A stretch of DNA of 23,420 nucleotides from CAZMUD01 sp964569715 (GCA_964569715.1 CAZMUD010000014.1:1-23420); one strand, 5' to 3'. Shown: positions 12,648-20,811, counted from the stretch's first letter. Made by a program: numbers and translations. The notes: generated from the sequence alone by a model not told the origin.

Positions 12648-13619
12648 TTGGGTATTGGGGAAATATGGGACCTAATTATTTTGTCCCCGATGATAAATGT
12701 CCTCATCGTGCTGTCTGATTATCTGGCGGGTAGCTTTGGTCTGACTATCATTGTTTTAACTATTATTATTCGGACTTGTATGTATCCCCTTACCCTGAAG
12801 CAGCTTCGGGCTAGCAAAGCCATGCAATCGCTTCAAGCCGAGGTCGCTGAGATTCGGAAGAAGTATGAGAAAGATAAGCAAAGAGCGGCTCAGGAGCAGA
12901 TGAAGCTGTATAAGGAGTCTGGTATGAATCCTGCCGGTTGCCTGCTACCCATGCTAATCCAGTTCCCCGTTTGGATAGCTCTCTACCAGTCAATTATCAG
13001 GGTTTTAGCCGTAGCTCCTGAGGATTTTCTGAGCCTCTCCCAGCACCTTTACTCCGCTTGGCCGCAAGTCTTTTCTCTGGTGCCTCTGGAGAGCAAGTTC
13101 CTCTGGCTGGACCTGGCTACGCCTGATAGGTGGCTGCTCTTACCCATTCTGGTCGGGGGCACAATGTGGGTGCAGCAGAAGATGATGATGAGCCCTACTG
13201 CTGACCCTAAACAGCAGGCGCAGAGCCAGATGATGCTGTGGATGATGCCACTGATGTTTGCCTTCTTTACTTTACAATTTCCTAGTGGTCTGGCTCTCTA
13301 TTGGGTGGCTTCAAATGTTATCAGCATTGTTATGCAGTATTTTGTTACTGGGTGGGGGGGCTTGATTTCATCACCAGCCGGGAAGAAAGTTCCTGGCGAT
13401 AGAAGAAGTATAGGGCATGTCGCTCAGCAAAAGGCACCTTTAGAGGAAGATGATGTTAGTGCCGATATTGTTGTGCCGAGTTCTGCCCAGGAAGAGGGAT
13501 TAGACTATGAAAAGTCTGGAGATAAGCGCCAAGACAGTAGAGGAAGCTATCCACCGCGCCTTAGAGCAATTAAGCGTAAGCCGAGAAGAGGTGGAAGTCA
13601 CCGTCGTAAAAGAAGCTAA
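12648..13619 (+). CDS. yidC: Membrane protein insertase YidC/Oxa1
   Basis: Inserts and folds membrane proteins. 323 residues with the five-helix core of the short form (no large periplasmic domain): first helix FGLTIIVLTIIIRTCMYPLT with the conserved hydrophilic-groove Arg42, a charged cytoplasmic hairpin, GMNPAGCLLPMLIQFPVWIA, and final helices LMFAFFTLQFPSGLALYW. The tail (about residues 245-323) is long and ends in a strongly basic stretch, PRLRAIKRKPRRGGSHRRK, suited to ribosome binding. The last 113 nt overlap khpB in another frame. TTG start with GAGG 9 nt upstream. Certain identity. Confidence 0.95.
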   Translation: MGIGEIWDLIILSPMINVLIVLSDYLAGSFGLTIIVLTIIIRTCMYPLTLKQLRASKAMQSLQAEVAEIRKKYEKDKQRAAQEQMKLYKESGMNPAGCLLPMLIQFPVWIALYQSIIRVLAVAPEDFLSLSQHLYSAWPQVFSLVPLESKFLWLDLATPDRWLLLPILVGGTMWVQQKMMMSPTADPKQQAQSQMMLWMMPLMFAFFTLQFPSGLALYWVASNVISIVMQYFVTGWGGLISSPAGKKVPGDRRSIGHVAQQKAPLEEDDVSADIVVPSSAQEEGLDYEKSGDKRQDSRGSYPPRLRAIKRKPRRGGSHRRKRS

Positions 13620-14169
13620 AGCTGGCATCCTGGGTCTGGGTGCTGAGGAGGCAGTGGTCAGGGTGAAGCCATTAATGCCCGTGCCCGAGAGTGATATAGC
13701 TGAGGTAGCGAAGGGTGTCTTAGAGAGGCTGCTTACTTTGATGGGAGTGGCTGGCTCTATTATGCCTCAAGCCCAACCTATTGTTGAGGGAGAAGAAGAA
13801 GCTACTACCTCTATTGCCCTTAATATAAAGGGTGAAGACCTGGGTATTTTGATTGGGCGGCGCGGGCAGACTCTTGCTTGCTTGCAGCATATGGTTAGGC
13901 TTATTGTAGGTCATCAGACGAAGGCTTGGGTGCCTATAATCATTGATATCGAAGGGTATAAGCAGCGCCGTTATCAAGCACTGCAGATTTTTGCTCGGCG
14001 TATGGCGGAGCAGGTGAAGGCTAAGGAAGAGCCCTTTACCCTTGAACCGATGTCAGCTTATGAGAGGCGTATCATCCATCTTACTTTGGCTGACCACCCT
14101 GATGTTATCACTGAGAGTATTGGCGAGGGTGAGGCTCGTAAGGTAGTTATTCTGCCCAAGGAGCAATAG
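13507..14169 (+). CDS. khpB: RNA-binding protein KhpB/Jag (Jag-N, KH, R3H)
   Basis: Single-stranded-RNA-binding protein, partner of KhpA in other bacteria and linked there to cell elongation. 220 residues: Jag-N domain (1-55, SLEISAKTVEEAIHRALEQL, KAGILGLGAEEAVVRV); type II KH domain with the GRRG loop at 117-120 (ILIGRRGQTLACLQHMVRL); R3H domain with Arg187 and His191 (SAYERRIIHLTLADHP) to the end. The ATG at 13507 lies inside yidC, out of frame, with GAGGG about 10 nt upstream. The Jag-N domain begins right at this ATG, so the overlap is real and not a start-site error. The yidC-khpB neighbourhood is conserved in many bacteria. Confidence 0.94.
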   Translation: MKSLEISAKTVEEAIHRALEQLSVSREEVEVTVVKEAKAGILGLGAEEAVVRVKPLMPVPESDIAEVAKGVLERLLTLMGVAGSIMPQAQPIVEGEEEATTSIALNIKGEDLGILIGRRGQTLACLQHMVRLIVGHQTKAWVPIIIDIEGYKQRRYQALQIFARRMAEQVKAKEEPFTLEPMSAYERRIIHLTLADHPDVITESIGEGEARKVVILPKEQ

Positions 14170-14242
14170 CACTTTGGTGGAACTCCTTCAAATTTCTTTT
14201 GACCCTGTTAGATTTCTTAACCGGGTTGATGAGTGACCTCGA

Positions 14243-14271
14243 TTGACTTATTGCGCAGATTGTGCTAATTT
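14243..14271 (+). promoter_or_regulatory. Promoter of the ileS transcript
   Basis: TTGACT (14243-14248), 17-nt spacer, TAATTT (14266-14271). Predicted start about 14278, just before the conserved T-box leader. Confidence 0.65.
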
Positions 14272-14277
14272 TAAATC

Positions 14278-14555
14278 TGAAAAGGCAGTGACGGAGACGA
14301 GTAGGGGAGATAGCGGCACCTAGCGAGTCTGGTATGGTGGAAGCAGATGTGCACGGCTCTCTGAAAATCCCTCCCGAGCCGCCAACCGAACCGTGGATTG
14401 TTGGTTAATCTGCCTAGTAGACTTGGTCGGGTTCGTCAGCCGTTATCATTGACGAGGGCATGAAGGTGTGCCCTGAAAGAGCGTCCTGGTGACTCGGGGA
14501 ACTAGGGTGGTACCGCGGGAATGATAAATCTCGTCCCTAGAGGACGGGATTTTTT
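14278..14555 (+). promoter_or_regulatory. T-box riboswitch, isoleucine specifier
   Basis: A leader of about 280 nt before ileS. The T-box core AGGGTGGTACCGCG is at 14504-14517. Stem I begins near GAGTAGGGGAG with an AGTA loop-E strand. The partner strand reads TGAAAATCCCT, giving GAA followed by ATC, an isoleucine codon, as specifier. The terminator (14528-14555) competes with the antiterminator formed by the T-box core. Family mechanism: uncharged tRNA-Ile pairs with the specifier and T-box bulge and allows read-through. Specifier and downstream gene agree, which is strong support. Confidence 0.93.
14528..14555 (+). terminator. T-box intrinsic terminator
   Basis: ATCTCGTCC pairs with GGACGGGAT (9 bp, one G-T) across a CTAGA loop and runs into TTTTT. 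It is 19 nt before the ileS ATG. Confidence 0.9.
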
Positions 14556-14574
14556 AATATAGGAAGGATTTACT

Positions 14575-17500
14575 ATGTTTCGTCTGGTAAGTAGTAAAGC
14601 GAATTTTCCACAGATTGAGGAAAACATACTCAGTTTGTGGAAGGACAAAAAAGTCTTTGAGCAGAGTGTAGATAGGCGCCGGGGCGCTCCTCGCTTTGTG
14701 TTATACGAGGGACCGCCTACAGCTAATGGCAGTCCGGGTATACATCATGTGCTGTCCCGTGTATTTAAGGATGTTATCCCTCGCTATAAGGCAATGAAGG
14801 GTTATTATACTCCGCGCATTGCCGGTTGGGATACGCATGGATTGCCGGTAGAGTTAGAGGTGGAAAAGGAACTTGGCTTTTCTGGCAAGGCGCAGATTGA
14901 GGAATATGGCGTTGACCGATTTAATGAGCGTTGCCGGGAGAGTGTTCTTGGCTATCTTAAGGAATGGGAGGCAATGACCGAGCGTGTTGCCTTCTGGATT
15001 GATTTAAAACATCCTTATATCACTATGGAGAATAACTATATTGAAACCGGCTGGTGGGCGATAAAGCAGATGTGGGATAAGGGGCTGGTATATCAGGGCT
15101 ATAAGGTCACGCCTCATTGTCCCCGCTGTGGCACCTCCCTCAGCTCCCACGAGGTAGCTCTAGGCTATCAGGATGATGTTGAAGACCCATCGGTTTATAT
15201 AAAGTTCAGGATTGCTCCGTCATCGCTGGTGGGCTCTGGGAAGCGCGAGCGATTGGCTAAACTCTTTTCAGATAAGCCTGCCTATTTTCTAGCCTGGACG
15301 ACGACTCCCTGGACTCTGCCGGGGAACACTGCCCTGGCGGTAGCCCCTGATGCTGAATATGCGGTGGTAGATGTTGGAGATGAGTATCTTATTTTGGCTT
15401 CAGCGTTGCTTGAGCGGGTGGGGTTGGGTGATAGAAAGGTAGTAATGAGGATGAAGGGTAGTTACTTGGTAGGAGTAGAATATGAGCCGTTATTTAATCC
15501 CCATAGCTTTGGAGTGGAGCGACGACGGTTTCAAGGAAATTCGGAGTTACAACCACAGGAAGCAGGTAAGAAGTTGACCTATCGGGTGATTGCCGGCGAC
15601 TTTGTCTCCATGGAAGACGGAACCGGCATTGTCCATATCGCCCCTGCCTACGGCGAGGTTGACTATGAGGCTGGAGTTGAGCAGGGGCTGGATTTTGTCC
15701 ACCCGGTAGATTTGCAGGGTAAAATTATTGGCAATTATCCCTTTTCGGGAAAGTTCGTCAAAGATGCTGACCCTCTGGTGCTTAAGGATTTGGCAGAGAG
15801 GGGGCTTCTCTATCGCAGTGAGAGGGTGCGTCATACCTATCCCTTCTGCTGGCGCTGTGAGGCGCCTCTACTTTACTATGCCAAGCAGACCTGGTATATC
15901 AGGACGACGGCAGTAAAAGAAAGCCTTATTGCTGGTAATAATGAGATAAACTGGTATCCGGAGCATATTAAGTATGGTCGTTTTGGTGATTGGCTGGAGA
16001 ATAATGTGGACTGGGCGTTTTCTCGGGAGCGCTATTGGGGAACGCCATTACCTGTATGGCAGTGTGAATCTTGTAGCAGCTATGATTGTGTAGGTGGGGT
16101 GGAGGATTTGAAGGGGAGGGTTGGGATTGCTGGGTTCAAAGAGCCCTTGGATTTGCATCGTCCCTTTGTTGATGAAATAACCTTTACTTGCTCCAGGTGT
16201 GGGGCTAAGATGCGACGGGTGCCAGAGGTGATTGACTGCTGGTTTGATTCGGGAGCAATGCCAGTAGCCCAGCACCATTATCCGTTTGAGAATGGGAGCT
16301 TACTTGAAGACGGGCGTTTTCCCGCCGATTATATTTGTGAGGCGCTTGACCAGACTCGTGGCTGGTTTTACAGTCTGCACGCTATATCCACCTTGCTGTT
16401 TAATCGACCTTGTTTCAAGAATGTTATCTGCCTGGGACACATCCTTGATGCTGAAGGGGAGAAGATGAGCAAGGCCAAGGGGAATGTGGTTGAGCCAATG
16501 GTGGTGATTAATAAATATGGTGCCGATGCTCTACGCTGGTACTTCTTTACGGCCGCACCAGCGGGTAATGTCCGCCGTTTCTCTGAAGCTATAGTGGCTG
16601 ACGTAACCCGCCGCTTTCTATTGACGCTATGGAATGTTTATTCCTTCTTTGTTACCTATGCCAATATAGACCGCTTCACCCCTGGCTCTGAAGGGGCTTC
16701 ACTAGAACCATCGGAGCTTGACCGGTGGATTATCTCTGAGCTTAATCAGCTTATAATTGATGTTGATTCAGCGCTGGATGGTTATAACCCAACGGAGGCG
16801 GGGCGGAAGATAGAAAGCTTTGTCGATGAGCTATCTAACTGGTATGTGCGTAGAAGCCGAAGGCGCTTCTGGAAGAGTGAGAATGACGCCGATAAACTAT
16901 CGGCATATACTACCCTTTACCACTGCCTGGTTACTCTATCAAAGCTACTGGCTCCATTTACTCCGTTCCTGGCTGAGGAGCTATATCAGAACTTGGTCTG
17001 TTCGGTTTTCTCTGAGGCTCCAGAGAGTGTGCACCTGGCTGATTTTCCGGTGGCTGATGAGAGCAAGATTGACCAGCGGCTATCGGTTGATACCCGGTTG
17101 GTGATGAAGGTATCAAGTCTGGGTCGGGCTGCCCGAAGCCAGGCTGGTGTAAAAGTGCGCCAGCCTTTAGCTGAGGTCATTGTCAAAGTCGGCTCTAAGC
17201 GAGAAAGGGAAGGGCTGAGGCGCTTGATGCCACAGGTGCTGGATGAGCTTAATGTAAAAAGCTTGGAGTTTGTTGATGATATGAGTAAGCTAGAAAAAGA
17301 AGGTTTTGCAGTTAGCTCGGAGGGGGATTACACGGTAGCCGTCCCGACTGAGATTTCTCCTGAGCTTCAGGTTGAGGGCATGGCACGGGAGGTGGTGCAT
17401 CGGTTACAGATAATGCGCCGTTCGGCCGGGTTTGATATTGCTGACCATATTGTTACCTATTATCAAGGTGATGCTTATATCAGGCAGGTGCTGAAAGACT

Positions 17501-17631
17501 TTGCTGGCTACATTAAGCAGGAAACGCTATCCAAGGAGCTTGTCGAAGGAATTCCTGAACAGGGCGTCTTTAGTGAGAGCCATAGATTAGGTGGCTATGA
17601 TATATTACTGGGTGTGAAGAGACTGGATTAA
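14575..17631 (+). CDS. ileS: Isoleucyl-tRNA synthetase (type 2)
   Basis: Charges tRNA-Ile. 1018 residues, longer than the usual ~930 of bacterial type 1. The HIGH-region reads GPPTANGSPGIHHVLSR (GIHH at 55-58), the pattern of the eukaryote-like IleRS2 group, not the PYANGDIHIGH of IleRS1. KMSKA is at 630-634. The editing domain contains AWTTTPWTLPGNTALAV. Anticodon-binding (ELSNWYVRRSRRRFW) and C-terminal extension follow. IleRS2 enzymes are as a family less sensitive to mupirocin; whether this one is cannot be read. ATG with AGGAAGGA 6 nt upstream, controlled by the T-box. Its stop is 1 nt from the stop of the convergent htrA. Confidence 0.97.
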   Translation: MFRLVSSKANFPQIEENILSLWKDKKVFEQSVDRRRGAPRFVLYEGPPTANGSPGIHHVLSRVFKDVIPRYKAMKGYYTPRIAGWDTHGLPVELEVEKELGFSGKAQIEEYGVDRFNERCRESVLGYLKEWEAMTERVAFWIDLKHPYITMENNYIETGWWAIKQMWDKGLVYQGYKVTPHCPRCGTSLSSHEVALGYQDDVEDPSVYIKFRIAPSSLVGSGKRERLAKLFSDKPAYFLAWTTTPWTLPGNTALAVAPDAEYAVVDVGDEYLILASALLERVGLGDRKVVMRMKGSYLVGVEYEPLFNPHSFGVERRRFQGNSELQPQEAGKKLTYRVIAGDFVSMEDGTGIVHIAPAYGEVDYEAGVEQGLDFVHPVDLQGKIIGNYPFSGKFVKDADPLVLKDLAERGLLYRSERVRHTYPFCWRCEAPLLYYAKQTWYIRTTAVKESLIAGNNEINWYPEHIKYGRFGDWLENNVDWAFSRERYWGTPLPVWQCESCSSYDCVGGVEDLKGRVGIAGFKEPLDLHRPFVDEITFTCSRCGAKMRRVPEVIDCWFDSGAMPVAQHHYPFENGSLLEDGRFPADYICEALDQTRGWFYSLHAISTLLFNRPCFKNVICLGHILDAEGEKMSKAKGNVVEPMVVINKYGADALRWYFFTAAPAGNVRRFSEAIVADVTRRFLLTLWNVYSFFVTYANIDRFTPGSEGASLEPSELDRWIISELNQLIIDVDSALDGYNPTEAGRKIESFVDELSNWYVRRSRRRFWKSENDADKLSAYTTLYHCLVTLSKLLAPFTPFLAEELYQNLVCSVFSEAPESVHLADFPVADESKIDQRLSVDTRLVMKVSSLGRAARSQAGVKVRQPLAEVIVKVGSKREREGLRRLMPQVLDELNVKSLEFVDDMSKLEKEGFAVSSEGDYTVAVPTEISPELQVEGMAREVVHRLQIMRRSAGFDIADHIVTYYQGDAYIRQVLKDFAGYIKQETLSKELVEGIPEQGVFSESHRLGGYDILLGVKRLD

Positions 17632-17632
17632 C

Positions 17633-18745
17633 TTAAGATGGTGGCGGTCTTTCAATAAGGGTAGCATAAGTAGTATTCTTAGCCTCACCTCGCCAGAAGG
17701 TTATTTCTACCTCCTGTCCCACTTGAGCAGAGTGTATGGCTCTTATTAGTTCATTAGCATCGGTTATCTCTTGGTCTTCAAATTTAGTAATAACATCACC
17801 CGCCCTTAATCCGGCTTTGTCGGCTGGGCTACCGGAAGCCATATTTACAATCAAGGTTCCTTTATCTACTGCCAGGTTATATCTACTAGCGTTATCAACA
17901 GTGACCCCTAACCAGGGACGAACTACATACCCGGTTGTAATCAGTTCGTCGATAGTTGGCATGGCTTCGTTAGTGCTTATGGCGTAGCCCACACCCTCTA
18001 CCTCCACCTGGGCACGCTTGACACTATTGATGCCAATTACCTCTCCCGCCATATTTACTAACGGTCCGCCACTATTACCCGGATTGATAGCGGCATCGGT
18101 TTGAATGAGGTCATATAGGGTTTGTCCCGGGGATACCTCTAGACGAACGCCCAGCGAGCTAATAATCCCTGTTGTGGCACTTATCCCCATACCCAGTGAA
18201 TTACCGATAGCTACTACCCAATCGCCAACTCTTAATTTAAGAGAATCTCCTACAGTAGCTGCTGGCAGGTTTTCAGCATCAATTTTGAACACAGCTAAAT
18301 CTGTTAGCCAGTCGGTAGCTACTGTGTTCAGGTCTACCGGGAAGGTTCTGCCATCGTCCAGGGTTACGGTGATACTCTCGGCCCCTTGTACAACGTGGTT
18401 ATTGGTGATAATAATCCCATCCTCTCTTATAATCCATCCCGAGCCGGCGCCTTCTTGGGTAAATGGTCTATTGAAAATATCGAAGGTTACAACCTCGGTG
18501 TTGATGGTTACTACTGAAGGCTTGACCTTGGCTACCACAGTGGTAATGCTGGGCAGTATCGGGGCTTGGCTATCGGCAGGTGGTGTTGTCCATTCAGGGT
18601 CAACAGGTGAGGCATTATTGGTGGCCGGCGGGCTTGATGGCGGCGAAATATCTATGTCGGGTAGTATGGCACACCCAGCGCCTAGAGTAAGAGACAAAAT
18701 TAGGATAAGGGGAAGAGCTAAATATCTTATATTTATCCTTTTCAT
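17633..18745 (-). CDS. HtrA/DegP-family serine protease, lipoprotein
   Basis: Envelope quality-control protease. 370 residues: signal peptide (LALPLILILSLTLGAGC) with probable lipidated Cys25, then a Pro/Ser-rich linker. The trypsin-like domain carries the catalytic triad His117 (ITNNHVV), Asp149 (WLTDLAV) and Ser225 (INPGNSGGPLV). One PDZ domain follows from about 278 (RPWLGVTVDNAS, SPADKAGLRAGDVITKFEDQEI). A single PDZ makes it DegS/HtrB-like in layout. It is anchored at the outer face of the membrane. No good Shine-Dalgarno precedes the ATG at 18745; a TAGAAT box lies about 10 nt upstream. It follows trpB2 on the same strand but a strong terminator separates them. Confidence 0.94.
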   Translation of the reverse strand: MKRINIRYLALPLILILSLTLGAGCAILPDIDISPPSSPPATNNASPVDPEWTTPPADSQAPILPSITTVVAKVKPSVVTINTEVVTFDIFNRPFTQEGAGSGWIIREDGIIITNNHVVQGAESITVTLDDGRTFPVDLNTVATDWLTDLAVFKIDAENLPAATVGDSLKLRVGDWVVAIGNSLGMGISATTGIISSLGVRLEVSPGQTLYDLIQTDAAINPGNSGGPLVNMAGEVIGINSVKRAQVEVEGVGYAISTNEAMPTIDELITTGYVVRPWLGVTVDNASRYNLAVDKGTLIVNMASGSPADKAGLRAGDVITKFEDQEITDANELIRAIHSAQVGQEVEITFWRGEAKNTTYATLIERPPPS

Positions 18746-18783
18746 CGCTATTCTATTCTAGCACATCAGCAAAAAGGGCAAAA

Positions 18784-18815
18784 ATAAGGGGCTAGGTATG
18801 ACCCCAGCCCCTTAT
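18784..18815 (-). terminator. Intrinsic terminator of trpB2
   Basis: On the minus strand ATAAGGGGCT pairs with AGCCCCTTAT (10 bp, 12-nt loop), followed by TTTTTGCCCTTTTT. It lies 23 nt after the trpB2 stop and before htrA, so the two genes are separate units. Confidence 0.88.
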
Positions 18816-18837
18816 CTCGCTATACCAATGTATGCCT

Positions 18838-20208
18838 TTATCTGCCGGGTACCTCAGGCAATGAAGCCAGTGCTTCCTTTACCTTATCCTCAGGATACTC
18901 ATAGTCGGTAAGTTTGCCTGAGAGGTAGGCATCGTAGGCAGCCAGGTCAAAGTGCCCGTGCCCGCTATGGGCTATCAGGATGGTTTTTGACTCACCGGAC
19001 TCCCTGCACTTAAGGGCTTCGTCAATAACTACCTTGATAGCGTGGTTTGGCTCCGGGGCGCTGATAATACCCTCGGTGCGGGCAAAGGTCACCCCGGCTT
19101 CGAAGGTAGCCAGTTGGTGCTCCGCCCTGGCTTCAACAAGACCCAGTCTGTGAAGGTGGCAGATGATGGGTGCCATCCCGTGATAACGAAGACCGCCAGC
19201 ATGGACTGGTGGTGGAATAAAGCCATGACCTAGAGTGTACATTAAGATTAGGGGGGTCATTCCGGCCGAATCACCAAAATCATAGGCGTATGGTCCCTTG
19301 GTCAGAGTAGGACAGCTTGCCGGCTCTACATTAATGATGCGCAGGTCTGGCTTGGTGCCGTCAATCTTATCTTTTACGAAGGGCAAATATAATCCAGCGA
19401 AGTTCGAGCCACCACCGATGCAGCCGACGATGATATCCGGGTAGGCATCTGCCTGCTCCATCATTAGCTTCCTTGTCTCCAGGCCGTTTATAGTTTGGTG
19501 GAGCAAGACATGATTGAGCACGCTGCCCAGTGAATAGTGGGTGTCATCGCGAGACAGGGTATCCTCTACTGCCTCACTGATAGCCAGGCCTAAACTGCCG
19601 GGGCAATCAGGGTCTTTGGCCAGCATCTCTCGTCCTGTTTTAGTATCGGGGCTGGGGCTGGGCACGCACTTGGCTCCCCAGGTCTCCATCAGAACGCGGC
19701 GATAGGGCTTCTGCTCATAACTAATCTTGACCATATAGACCTTCAATTCAATGCCGAAGAACATGCAGCCCATAGCCAGGGCACTGCCCCACTGCCCGGC
19801 ACCGGTCTCGGTAGTCAGGCGCTTAATGCCCTCTTTCTTATTATAGTAAGCCTGAGCTACGGCGGTGTTGGGCTTGTGACTACCTGCCTGGCTTGTCCCC
19901 TCATATTTATAGAAAATCTTGGCTGGGGTATCCAAAGCTTTCTCCAGCCGATATGCCCGGTGCAGTATTGTTGGTCTCCAGGTGCGGTATATTTCCTGCA
20001 CCTCCTCAGGGATTTCAATGTAGCGCTCCTGACTGACCTCCTGCATAATAAGTGCCATAGGAAATAGTGGTGCTAGGTCATCAGGAGTTACTGGCTGCCC
20101 CGTAGCCGGGTGCAGAACCGGTGGTAGTGGCTCAGGCAAGTCAGCTTGGATATTATACCAGGAAGTCGGCATATCCTTTTCTTCAAGAATAAACTTTGCT
20201 CTTTCCAT
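18838..20208 (-). CDS. trpB: Tryptophan synthase beta chain, TrpB2 type
   Basis: PLP enzyme that joins indole and serine to make tryptophan. 456 residues, longer than TrpB1 (~400), with the N-terminal extension and RPTILHRAYRLEKALDTPAKI block typical of TrpB2. Schiff-base Lys112 in GSHKPN, catalytic Glu134 in TTETGAGQWGSA, phosphate loop GCIGGGSN (265-269), C-terminal HSGHGHFD. No trpA or other trp gene is adjacent, as is common for TrpB2, which may salvage indole without TrpA. ATG with AAAGGAG 6 nt upstream. Own promoter and terminator, so monocistronic. Confidence 0.94.
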   Translation of the reverse strand: MERAKFILEEKDMPTSWYNIQADLPEPLPPVLHPATGQPVTPDDLAPLFPMALIMQEVSQERYIEIPEEVQEIYRTWRPTILHRAYRLEKALDTPAKIFYKYEGTSQAGSHKPNTAVAQAYYNKKEGIKRLTTETGAGQWGSALAMGCMFFGIELKVYMVKISYEQKPYRRVLMETWGAKCVPSPSPDTKTGREMLAKDPDCPGSLGLAISEAVEDTLSRDDTHYSLGSVLNHVLLHQTINGLETRKLMMEQADAYPDIIVGCIGGGSNFAGLYLPFVKDKIDGTKPDLRIINVEPASCPTLTKGPYAYDFGDSAGMTPLILMYTLGHGFIPPPVHAGGLRYHGMAPIICHLHRLGLVEARAEHQLATFEAGVTFARTEGIISAPEPNHAIKVVIDEALKCRESGESKTILIAHSGHGHFDLAAYDAYLSGKLTDYEYPEDKVKEALASLPEVPGR

Positions 20209-20258
20209 TTTTTCTCCTTTATTTTAGCTTATCTTCCAGCAACCATCATTAACTGTTA

Positions 20259-20287
20259 AATATATATTGTGTTTTGAGCTTTGTCAA
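20259..20287 (-). promoter_or_regulatory. trpB2 promoter
   Basis: Minus strand TTGACA (20282-20287), 17-nt spacer, TATATT (20259-20264); 50 nt from the trpB2 ATG. Near consensus. Its -35 lies 20 bp from the divergent rplU -35. Confidence 0.75.
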
Positions 20288-20307
20288 CAGAGTGTGCTCT
20301 ATTGTGC

Positions 20308-20337
20308 TTGACAGTTAGCGGTAGTAACTGGTAGATT
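20308..20337 (+). promoter_or_regulatory. rplU-rpmA-rpmE promoter
   Basis: Perfect TTGACA (20308-20313), 18-nt spacer, TAGATT (20332-20337). Predicted start about 20343, so the transcript begins at the first copy of the leader duplication. Confidence 0.65.
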
Positions 20338-20345
20338 TTTGCTTT

Positions 20346-20494
20346 GGACTAAAGACTTATGTTATTATTAAAACTGTGGCAATTGGTATAAGGTGAGCTT
20401 TGGTCAGCTCATAGATGGAGGCTAAAGATTTACGCTATTATTGAAACTGGCGGCAAGCAGTATAAGGTAACCTCTGGTCAGGTTATAGATGTAG
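20346..20494 (+). repeat. Degenerate tandem duplication of the rplU start region
   Basis: Two 73-74 nt units, 20346-20419 and 20420-20494. Unit 2 holds the real rplU start; unit 1 is an untranslatable relic copy. Matching blocks: CTAAAGA, TATTATT-AAACT (offset 73), GTATAAGGT (offset 74), TGGTCAG and ATAGATG (offset 74). About three quarters of aligned bases match by eye. Unit 1 has a frameshift and stops in the L21 frame. Confidence 0.65.
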
Positions 20495-20811
20495 ACCATC
20501 TGGATGTGGCTGAGGGCGATACTGTTGAGCTGGGAAAGGTATTACTTATCGCCGATGACGATAGGGTAAGTGTAGGCACTCCCACTGTTGACGGGGCGAA
20601 GGTGCTTGCCACCTCGCAAGGGGGAGGCAAAGGCAAGAAGATTATTGTTTTTAAGTATAAGCCCAAGGTGCGTTACCGTAAGAAGACGGGGCATCGTCAG
20701 CTTTATACGAGGCTGGCTATAGATAGGATAATTGAGCAGGGGGCAGCACAAGGCAAGCCAGCCAGGAAGGCTCGACGACGTAAAAGAGAGGTGATGGAAA
20801 GTGGCACATAA
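20428..20811 (+). CDS. rplU: 50S ribosomal protein bL21, apparent ATT start
   Basis: Large-subunit protein. Reading from ATT at 20428 gives YAIIETGGKQYKVTSGQ, exactly the normal L21 N-terminus after the initiator Met. GGAGG (20417-20421) lies 6 nt upstream of the ATT. No ATG, GTG or TTG exists in frame between this point and the upstream in-frame stop (20389). Starting at the first downstream GTG (20503) would delete the conserved first 25 residues. The core continues with KGKKIIVFKYKPKVRYRKK and GHRQLYTRLAIDRI, then an extra basic C-terminal tail. The stop overlaps rpmA by 11 nt. First gene of rplU-rpmA-rpmE. Confidence 0.88.
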   Translation: MYAIIETGGKQYKVTSGQVIDVDHLDVAEGDTVELGKVLLIADDDRVSVGTPTVDGAKVLATSQGGGKGKKIIVFKYKPKVRYRKKTGHRQLYTRLAIDRIIEQGAAQGKPARKARRRKREVMESGT

